Below are positions 57,483 to 64,000 of a stretch of 64,000 bases of DNA, one piece after another (positions within the stretch are counted from its first letter, which is position 1; each line of letters begins with the position of its first letter). The notes below the pieces were generated by a model. That model searched no databases. It was given only the letters and a program-made list of their open reading frames with translations, and had not been told where the DNA came from. The stretch is taken from positions 310,001 through 374,000 of the forward strand of contig JACKCV010000003.1 of NCBI GenBank assembly GCA_020633825.1. Direction: 5' to 3'. The translations under genes and the position numbers were made by a program. This DNA is from Fibrobacteria bacterium (lineage in GTDB: Bacteria; Fibrobacterota; Fibrobacteria; UBA5070).

Positions 57483-60400
57483 TCACTTCTTCTTTGAAAG
57501 TTCCTGGATCTCGGTCTTCAGCTCATCTTCGATACGCTGGCCTTCGATGACCATGGAGCGCAGCACACGGACCTTCTCCTCGGGAGGTAGATCGCCTTCG
57601 GCGATTTCCTTGATACGAGCCAGGGCGCGGAGCAATTCCTTGTCGGTCTTGTCCTCGGGACGGGCTTCGATCTTGGTTTCGACCACCTGGACCTGCAGAG
57701 AGGCATCCTCAGGCGCGATGTACTTGACACGGGCGCGGATGGAATCGAGGTAAGGTCCGACGATACCCAGTTCCGCGGCCTTCTCGATGCCAGGGGTGTA
57801 TCCCTTGACCACCGAGACCTTCTGGAACTGAATCTGGTTGTCTTCCTTCATGGCCTTGTGGTATTCGCACTCTTCCATGTACTGGTCGGAGCCCTGCTTG
57901 GCGGCGGAGGGGCAAGGCTCCTCGGCGATCGCATTGCCGATCTGCTCGAAGCCCTTGCCCGTCATGTACCAGGCGTACAGGATGTTGTCGGAAGCACGCT
58001 TGGACATGGAGTCCTGGATGCCGGACTTGCGCTGGATCGCCAGGAACGATTCGTATTCCTTCGCGGACTTGGCGGCCATGGTCGGCAGGAGCCCCTTGAA
58101 GATGCCGACGCGGAAGAGGATGCGCTCCTGGATGTCCTTGAGCTTGGTTCCCTTCGGTTCGGGCATGGCGAGGAGATCGAGCATGATCTGGTTGACATTG
58201 TCGGCCTTTTGGATGCCCGACTTCATGGTCCACTCTTCGATCAGCAGCTTGATGGAGTTGTCGAAGAGTTCATCCGCCTTCTTCAAAGCCTCGAGTCGAT
58301 TCTTGATCTGCTCGGCGAGCTTCTTGGCGTCGGAGGTGCCACCGATCTTGGTCGCCTGCTCGGCTTCGGCGGTGCGATGCATGGCCATGCGGTAGTAGGC
58401 TTCCGCAGGGAACGAAGCGTCGACCTGGACGGAGTTGTCTCCGGTCTGGTAGAACTTCACCAGCTTGTCGAAGAGTTCATCCGCCTTCTTGACGTTCTTC
58501 ATGCTGTCGTAGTAGGACGCGGCACGCAGGTAGGCCTTGGCGACCTTGGACTTGTCGTTGGGGTACTGCGCGGCGAACGACTCGTAGGTGGTCGCCATCT
58601 TGTCGCGGTTGCCCTGCTTCTCCTCGATGATGGGGATGGAGAAGGCCGCTTCCGGAGCGTACTGGTGCTTGGGGAAGTCCTTGACGACGGTGGTGTACAC
58701 CCGAACGGCATTGGACCAATCCTTCAGCTTTTCGTAGGTCAGACCCGCCGTGTACAGGAACCCGGGAGTCATGTCGTGCTTGGGATAGCGGGTGTAGTAG
58801 AGCTCCAAGGTCTTGGCCTTGTCGCTCATCCGACCAGCGGCTTCGTACAAGGAGGCCGCCTGGCTGATGCCCTTGAACGCGGCGGAATCGTCGGTCTTGG
58901 GGTAGTAGCGGTACAGGCTATCCACGAGGATCGCGACACCGGAGGCGGTGTCTCCAGCCTGACGGTACTGGTCGGCCGCCGCCTGGATGGCCATGATGCA
59001 CAATCCGGAGCGAGTACGGTAGTTGCGTTCGAAGTTCATGTACTCCGTCGCCGCTTCCTTGTGCCGCTTGGCGTTTTCCAGGGCCACAGCGGCGCGGAAC
59101 GCCGCCGAGTCGGCCATGTTCAACTGCGGATAGTCGCGAGCGATACGGCGGTAGTGGAACACCGCGGAATCGACCTTGTTGCCCTTCTCGGAGTTCTCGG
59201 CCATGCGCCAGATGACTTCACCGATGTTCTGGCTCATCTGGGCATTCAGCGAATCCCCCTTGGGCAGAGCGGTGATGACGAGTTTGTACTCGCGTTCGGC
59301 GTCGGCGAACTTGCCGGCCTGGGTGTAGCAGTAGGCCAAACGCGCACGGGCGTCGTTGGTGTACTTGAAGTCCTTGAAGTCCTTGGCCATCTTCAGCAAC
59401 CGATTGCCGGAGGCGATCGCCACTTCCCAGTCTTCGCCATTGACCTGGTACAGGAAGATGTTGTAGGCCAGAGCGTCGACGTCGGCGGCCTTGGGGAACA
59501 GCTTGATGTAGTTCTCCACCGCGTCCATATACCGCTTGGCGATGGGCGTGTTGTAGGCCTTCTTGGAGTCGCCACCCTGGCGATCCACTTCGGCATTGGC
59601 GGCCAATTGCAATTCGAGAACCGCGTTGAAGCCGGCATCCGCAGGCTGGGTCAGCTTGCGCTCCGCGATGTTGGGCTCGCGATACTTGCGGGAATCGTTG
59701 ACGTTTTCCTTGGAAGCCCAGATGTAGATGTCCGCGGCTTCTTCATTGCGGCCAACCCACGACAAGGCGTCGGCGAGGTAGATCTTCGCGCGGTAGATGG
59801 GCCAGTTTCCTTCGGGTTCGTACGAACGGATGAAGCGCTCGTAGGAGGCGATGCCCTTCTTGACCATCGTGGTGTCGCGACGATCCTTGCCCGGGAAGTG
59901 CTGCTGCATGGCGACTTCCAACATGGCGTCGCGGATACGGCCCTGAATCATCTCCAGCTCGCGCTTGTCGATGTTGCGGGGCTTGCTCCACCAGGCGGAT
60001 CCGCGCCCGAACTTCTGGATCAGGACTTCACGAGCTTCCTGGGCTTCCTCGATCTTCTTGCGCTTGTCCCAGACTTCGATCAGCTTCAGCTGTGCCAGAG
60101 GAGCCTTGTAGTAGTCGGGGTAGTTCTTGAGGAAGAATTCGAGAGCGTCGATCGCCACTTCGTGCTGGTCGCGATCGGCGTGTTTGACGGCCAACTCGTA
60201 GAACAAGGTGTCTTCGTAGTTGCGGCCACCCTGCTTCTTGAAGAACTTCTTGGCATCGGAGAAGGATCCGGGGTACTCTGCGAAGCAGGAACCCATGTAG
60301 AGAATGGCTTCCGAACGGAGGTCGCCTCGGCTGATCTGTCCCTTGTCGACACGCTCGATGTAGTCGAAGAAAGCGGCGTTGGCCTTTTCGTACCGACCGA

Positions 60401-61283
60401 GGTTGTATTGGGCTTCACCCTTGTGGAAGAGGGCCAGACCCACCACGCCGTCCTGACCGGCGGCGTTGGCATCGACCTTGTTGTAATACACGATGGCCGA
60501 GTCGTACTTCTTCTCCACGAAGTAGTACTCGCCGATGCGAAGGTTCGCGGGCGTGATGTGACGCGAGTTGGGGAACTTGGTCGACAATTCCATCAGAATG
60601 GGGAATGCGTCGGAGGACTGCCCCACCATGTCCAGGATGAAGGCCGTGCGGTACAGGATCACGTCGCGACGGGTTCCGCCCTTGATGGACGACAGGTACT
60701 TCTTGTGCGCGGCCAATCCCTTGGTGTAGGAAGGGGGAACCGGGGAAGGCTCCTTGCCCGACTTGTCGTTATCGCGCCACTTGTCGTAGGCACGCTCGTA
60801 ACGCTCGCGATTGGCGAGGTTTTCGCGCTGATCGGAGGTGTACGCGAGGTCGGCCAGGTTGAACAAAGCGTCTTCGCAACGCTTCTCGTCGCCTCCGGAG
60901 CGGCAGTTTTCCTTGGCGACCGACTCGTACAGCTTCTGCGTTTCCACGGTTTGCACCGAAGCTTCATCGCACAGGGCGGAATACTTCTGGATGTCGTCGC
61001 GGATCGGGCCGGCCTTGGCTTGCAACGCCGCCATCTTGTCGCGCAACGGCTGCAGACCGTCGATGCAACGCTGCTTCTTGTCGGAGTTGGATTCCGATTC
61101 GCACTTGGCGCGCTTGGCCTTGCCTTCGTTTTGAATGTCGGAGATGTCCGACCCGATGGAGGTGGCCTGAGACCGCAACTTGTCCAACTGGACACAGTCA
61201 GCGGAGCGCTGCTTGGCAGCGAAGCCTGCCGAAGTCAGGAGGGCAATGGAGAGAAGAGCGAGCTGCGAAGTCGAAATCTTCAT
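57483..61283 (-). CDS. Giant periplasmic TPR protein, 1266 aa
   Basis: Signal peptide MKISTSQLALLSIALLTSAGFAA. Residues about 30-120 are a coiled coil with three to four Cys. From about 190 to 1090 the sequence is almost all TPR-like helical pairs (for example ITPANLRIGEYYFVEKKYDSAIVYYNKV, GLALFHKGEAQYNLGRYEKANAAF, ARLAYCYTQAGKFADAEREY). The C-terminus is Glu/Lys-rich (VRVLRSMVIEG, DELKTEIQELSKKK). TPR solenoids scaffold other proteins. With neighbouring ExbBD, AgmX and OmpA it probably spans the periplasm as a connecting scaffold. Gene length is 3.8 kb, the largest here. Confidence 0.85.
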   Translation of the reverse strand: MKISTSQLALLSIALLTSAGFAAKQRSADCVQLDKLRSQATSIGSDISDIQNEGKAKRAKCESESNSDKKQRCIDGLQPLRDKMAALQAKAGPIRDDIQKYSALCDEASVQTVETQKLYESVAKENCRSGGDEKRCEDALFNLADLAYTSDQRENLANRERYERAYDKWRDNDKSGKEPSPVPPSYTKGLAAHKKYLSSIKGGTRRDVILYRTAFILDMVGQSSDAFPILMELSTKFPNSRHITPANLRIGEYYFVEKKYDSAIVYYNKVDANAAGQDGVVGLALFHKGEAQYNLGRYEKANAAFFDYIERVDKGQISRGDLRSEAILYMGSCFAEYPGSFSDAKKFFKKQGGRNYEDTLFYELAVKHADRDQHEVAIDALEFFLKNYPDYYKAPLAQLKLIEVWDKRKKIEEAQEAREVLIQKFGRGSAWWSKPRNIDKRELEMIQGRIRDAMLEVAMQQHFPGKDRRDTTMVKKGIASYERFIRSYEPEGNWPIYRAKIYLADALSWVGRNEEAADIYIWASKENVNDSRKYREPNIAERKLTQPADAGFNAVLELQLAANAEVDRQGGDSKKAYNTPIAKRYMDAVENYIKLFPKAADVDALAYNIFLYQVNGEDWEVAIASGNRLLKMAKDFKDFKYTNDARARLAYCYTQAGKFADAEREYKLVITALPKGDSLNAQMSQNIGEVIWRMAENSEKGNKVDSAVFHYRRIARDYPQLNMADSAAFRAAVALENAKRHKEAATEYMNFERNYRTRSGLCIMAIQAAADQYRQAGDTASGVAILVDSLYRYYPKTDDSAAFKGISQAASLYEAAGRMSDKAKTLELYYTRYPKHDMTPGFLYTAGLTYEKLKDWSNAVRVYTTVVKDFPKHQYAPEAAFSIPIIEEKQGNRDKMATTYESFAAQYPNDKSKVAKAYLRAASYYDSMKNVKKADELFDKLVKFYQTGDNSVQVDASFPAEAYYRMAMHRTAEAEQATKIGGTSDAKKLAEQIKNRLEALKKADELFDNSIKLLIEEWTMKSGIQKADNVNQIMLDLLAMPEPKGTKLKDIQERILFRVGIFKGLLPTMAAKSAKEYESFLAIQRKSGIQDSMSKRASDNILYAWYMTGKGFEQIGNAIAEEPCPSAAKQGSDQYMEECEYHKAMKEDNQIQFQKVSVVKGYTPGIEKAAELGIVGPYLDSIRARVKYIAPEDASLQVQVVETKIEARPEDKTDKELLRALARIKEIAEGDLPPEEKVRVLRSMVIEGQRIEDELKTEIQELSKKK

Positions 61284-61333
61284 GGAGCCGATCGTCTATG
61301 AGAGGTGGATGGATGCGATAAAAAACAAATGAT

Positions 61334-61358
61334 GGGGGCTCCCCATTGGAAAGCCCCC
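61334..61358 (-). terminator. Terminator between the two TPR genes
   Basis: Minus strand GGGGGCT ... AGCCCCC (7-bp stem, 11-base loop) followed by ATCATTTGTTTTTT. Separates the OmpA/barrel-TPR unit from the giant TPR gene, which must then have its own promoter or be read through. Confidence 0.7.
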
Positions 61359-61374
61359 GTGACTCAAGGTCGGA

Positions 61375-63519
61375 TCAGAATACGTCGCCGCCGCCGGTCG
61401 GGACACCGATGTTGTCGAGACAGCGCTGGGCAGTGGCCAGGGCGTATTTGGAGTCGTTCTCCAAACGCACTTTGTCCTTTTCGAACTTCTTCTGCTTGGC
61501 CACGACGTCCTGGAACTTGAAGTATTCGTCCATGGCTTCGCGCACCTTGTCGACACTGGGCTTGACTTCGTCACGCTTGCCGAGCACGCGATCGGAGGGA
61601 AGCTGCAGCGAGAGCTGGTACACGCGATCCTGGATGGTGGAGAAATCCTTGGTGTCGTCGGAGTACTGGTCGCGACGCTTCATGATTTCTTCCTGGGTGA
61701 GGAACCCTTTGCCGAGCATGTCCTGGACCTGCTGGAAGCTCTTCGCCGCCGTGCCGCAATCCTTCTTCTGGAGCTGGGAGTATCCGCGCACCAGGTAGGT
61801 TTCGGGGACGAGAATGGAGGTGGGGGTGTTGTTCAAGATGCCGTTGAGGTATTCCTCGGCCTTGTCCCACTTGCCATTGCGGACAAAGCACCAGGCCGCA
61901 GCCAGCTGAGCTTCGTCGTAGTACTGCGAACCCACCGGAACCTGCGAGTAGAGCTCGACCGCACGGGTCAGCTTGGGCTCGGGAAGGGAGTAGAGCACGT
62001 GGCCCAACTTCACGGCGGCAGCTTCGCGCAAGTCGCGTTCGGACTTGTTGCGGGGCTGACGGGTCAGGATGCCTTCGAAGTGCTGCTGCGCTTCGTCGAG
62101 CTTGCCTTCCTTGGTCGCGATCAGACCGAGGGTGTACTGGGCGTAGCCGTAGTTGGCGTCGTCGGTGCCGATGCTCTCCAGGAGCTTGCGGGCTTCCCCG
62201 TTGCGATCCTGGGCGAAGTAGGCCTGGCCCATGACGTAGTCGGCGTCGGCCTTCACGTCGGATTGGGCATACTGTCCGGCGATGATGTTGTAGTTCGAGA
62301 GGGCTTCGCTCCAGTTGCCTTCCTTGTAGGCCACGTTGAGAAGCTGGTAGTAGTACTTGGGCACGTAGTTCGAGGCGTCGTAGTTGTGGATACCCGTCTC
62401 GTAGACCTTCTTGGCCACGGTGTTCATCCGCATGTTCTCGAAGCTCTTGCCGTGGTAGTAGGTCGCGACGTCGACTTTGCGATAGGTCGGGTATTTGACC
62501 ACCACCTTGCCAAAGGCGTAGGCGGACTCCAGGAAGCGACGCTGCAGGTAGAGCTTCATGGCGGCCTGGAAGGCCTCCTCGGGCTCACGAATCAGGCGGG
62601 CGTACCGCTTGGCACCCAGCACCTCTTCGCGGGTGGGGCCGATGCGAGAGGTCAGCTTCACATTCCAGAGAAGACCACGCTTCTGATCGGAGAAGGAGAT
62701 GCCGTCGTGGGTGAGGTCGAGTTCGACTTCGAGGTAGCGCAGGAAGGAGAGACGCTTGGCGTTGCCGGCGAAGGTGAGCATCGGGAACCCTTCACGGGTC
62801 ATCTTGCCACCCAAGGCGACGTTCGGCGAAATCCAGTACTGGGCTCCGGCGGCGTAGGCGAATTCCTTCTGTCCCTCGTAATCGATCAGGGAGAATTCGG
62901 AACGTCCTTCCAAGGAACGATTGAATCCCAGCCAATGCAGGCCGAAATTGATGTTCTTGGTGTTGTCGTACCCCGGGGTCTGGACCAGATTCTGGACCGC
63001 GGCACCGATCTTCAAGAACCCGACCTTGGAATCCTGGTAGGGATTCAGCAGGAAGCCGAAGTCGGCACCGATGGGGTTCGACTTTTCGGAGAAGTTGTTG
63101 AAGTTGAGCACACTCAGGTTGGTTCCCAGAGTGAGCCAATGGAACACGCGGTATCCGTATCCCAGGAACATGGCGTCCTTGCGCCAGGTCTTGGAACCAT
63201 TGGCATCCACATCGCCATCGACGGTCGCGCCGTTGAGGAATGCGGAGGCGCCGATGGTGTGGTTCAATCCGAAGGGATAGACACCGGAGACGTACTGCAT
63301 GCCGGCCTTGCCATTGACCGTGCTGTACAAGGCCAGCATGATCTCGGTCTGATCGGCATCGGTGATGTTGCCGGGATTCAGGAACAACGGCGTATTCTGA
63401 CCGAAGGATCCGAAGTAATCCAGCTGCTGGTAACGAGTCTTGGTGTATCCAAGTTCGGCCATGGAGGTCCCGGCAAGTGCCAGGATCATGGTCAGGGCTG
63501 TGCGGCGAAAGGGCTTCAC
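61375..63519 (-). CDS. PorV-like beta-barrel fused to C-terminal TPRs, 714 aa
   Basis: GTG start with GGGGAG 7 bases upstream; signal peptide VKPFRRTALTMILALAGTSMA. Residues about 30-320 look like a PorV/UPF0164-type barrel (FLNPGNITDADQTEIMLALYSTV, GVYPFGLNHTIGASAF, YWISPNVALGGKMTREGFP). Residues about 345-640 are TPR repeats (AMKLYLQRRFLESAYAFGKVV, YVMGQAYFAQDRNGEARKLL, QYTLGLIATKEGKLDEAQQHFEGIL), and the tail is helical. An outer-membrane barrel with a periplasmic TPR domain suits a docking site for the giant TPR protein. Starts 17 bp after the OmpA gene. Confidence 0.75.
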   Translation of the reverse strand: MKPFRRTALTMILALAGTSMAELGYTKTRYQQLDYFGSFGQNTPLFLNPGNITDADQTEIMLALYSTVNGKAGMQYVSGVYPFGLNHTIGASAFLNGATVDGDVDANGSKTWRKDAMFLGYGYRVFHWLTLGTNLSVLNFNNFSEKSNPIGADFGFLLNPYQDSKVGFLKIGAAVQNLVQTPGYDNTKNINFGLHWLGFNRSLEGRSEFSLIDYEGQKEFAYAAGAQYWISPNVALGGKMTREGFPMLTFAGNAKRLSFLRYLEVELDLTHDGISFSDQKRGLLWNVKLTSRIGPTREEVLGAKRYARLIREPEEAFQAAMKLYLQRRFLESAYAFGKVVVKYPTYRKVDVATYYHGKSFENMRMNTVAKKVYETGIHNYDASNYVPKYYYQLLNVAYKEGNWSEALSNYNIIAGQYAQSDVKADADYVMGQAYFAQDRNGEARKLLESIGTDDANYGYAQYTLGLIATKEGKLDEAQQHFEGILTRQPRNKSERDLREAAAVKLGHVLYSLPEPKLTRAVELYSQVPVGSQYYDEAQLAAAWCFVRNGKWDKAEEYLNGILNNTPTSILVPETYLVRGYSQLQKKDCGTAAKSFQQVQDMLGKGFLTQEEIMKRRDQYSDDTKDFSTIQDRVYQLSLQLPSDRVLGKRDEVKPSVDKVREAMDEYFKFQDVVAKQKKFEKDKVRLENDSKYALATAQRCLDNIGVPTGGGDVF

Positions 63520-63535
63520 GGTTGGGCTCCCCTGA

Positions 63536-64000
63536 TCACTTGGTTCGGTTGAACTCGATGCGACGGTTCTGGGCACGACCTTCGGCGGTCTCGTTGGAAG
63601 CGAGAGCACGCGAATCGCCATACCCCTTGGCGACCAGACGAGACTCGGCGATCCCTCGGTTCACCAGGTAGGTTCGCACGGATTCCGCACGGTCCTGGGA
63701 CAATTTGAGGTTGATCTTGGCCTTGCCTCGGTTGTCGGTATGTCCGGAGATCTCGAACTCGGAGTTCGGGAAGGCTTCGAGCTGGTCGTAGACCTTGTCG
63801 AGGATCGCGAAGGACTCGGAAGTCAGTTCGGCCGAACCTGTCTGAAAATTGACGCCATCGACCGTGAAGGTCTGGGGAGGTTCGACGGGGATTTCATCCG
63901 GGCAACCGTCCTCGTCCTTGAACTGGTTCATGGTCTCGGGATCGTTGGGGCAACGGTCGGCGGCGTCGAGCAGGCCGTCCTTGTCGTTGTCGAGGTCGGG
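63536..64000 (-). CDS. OmpA-family protein with calcium-binding repeats (5' end outside window)
   Basis: The visible 154 codons begin inside thrombospondin type-3-like repeats (DLDNDKDGLLDAADRCPNDP and FKDEDGCPDEIP). They continue with a C-terminal OmpA domain: VNFQTGSAELTSESFAILDKV, FEISGHTDNRGKAKINLKLSQDRAESVRTYL (split motif, with the peptidoglycan-binding Asp and Arg), GIAESRLVAKGYGDSRAL and AQNRRIEF. It anchors the outer membrane to peptidoglycan. The frame is open to base 64000, so the N-terminal barrel or domain is missing. Heads the envelope cluster as seen here. Confidence 0.93.
   Translation of the reverse strand, partial: PDLDNDKDGLLDAADRCPNDPETMNQFKDEDGCPDEIPVEPPQTFTVDGVNFQTGSAELTSESFAILDKVYDQLEAFPNSEFEISGHTDNRGKAKINLKLSQDRAESVRTYLVNRGIAESRLVAKGYGDSRALASNETAEGRAQNRRIEFNRTK

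Noticed and set aside
57858..61301. 1147-residue plus-strand frame opposite the giant TPR gene
   Set aside because: Antisense shadow of a GC-rich gene; Val/Leu/Gly-rich without domains, while the minus strand gives a signal peptide and TPRs.

Overview
The window reads as a single bacterial chromosome segment, GC-rich and densely coded, from a diderm (outer-membrane) bacterium. Evidence for an outer membrane is direct: OmpA, two PorV-like beta-barrel proteins, an ExbB/ExbD energiser and an AgmX/TonB-like partner. Type IV prepilins and an elongasome operon are also present. My best placement is Fibrobacterota. It rests on gene content and on a partial match in the lexA promoter to the Fibrobacter LexA box as I remember it, so it is an inference.

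Layout. 1-5.5 kb: 5' part of lexA with its promoter/operator region, a small divergent operon (mini membrane protein, winged-helix protein, Arg-rich repeat protein), then prs, an XRE regulator and a fatty acid-CoA ligase. 5.7-9.6 kb: three overlapping minor-prepilin genes, the middle one broken by an in-frame TGA. 9.6-10.3 kb: noncoding region with a 37-bp tandem repeat. 10.3-22.2 kb: a long minus-strand housekeeping block transcribed tRNA-Val, thrS, infC, rpmI, rplT, pheS, pheT, cmk, a histidine kinase, rpsA. This keeps the classical thrS-infC-rpmI-rplT-pheST order and cmk-rpsA linkage, with the kinase inserted. 22.3-28.3 kb: a glycosyltransferase/methyltransferase pair, a LysR regulator divergent from leuCD, and a GAF-HD-GYP protein.

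28.3-35.8 kb is a clearly AT-rich island, entirely minus strand. It holds a major type IV pilin surrounded by two large membrane glycosyltransferase-like proteins, a GT2 transferase and a methyltransferase, and is probably an acquired surface-glycan or pilin-glycosylation locus. A 14-C homopolymer lies at its edge. 35.9-41 kb (plus): argF followed without gaps by a KaiC-like ATPase, two mini membrane proteins and a lone receiver domain, then a short UvrA paralogue. 41-45.7 kb: CBS-domain transporter-like protein, ybeY, psd, an HhH-type Fe-S protein, hisC and tRNA-Ser.

45.8-52.1 kb is the elongasome operon mreB-mreC-mreD-mrdA-rodA-comF, tied together by 4-bp stop/start overlaps. 52.2-64 kb encodes an envelope machine on the minus strand: OmpA, a PorV-like barrel fused to TPRs, a 1266-residue TPR protein, an SH3-like protein, ExbB, two ExbDs, an FHA-like/AgmX membrane protein and another barrel protein. 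The set resembles the energised Agl/Glt gliding machinery of myxobacteria in parts list but not in arrangement, and is the best candidate in the window for an undescribed system. The KaiC-membrane-receiver module is the second. I worked by reading only; functions are family-level inferences, and start codons are chosen from Shine-Dalgarno (SD) sequences, overlaps and domain limits.
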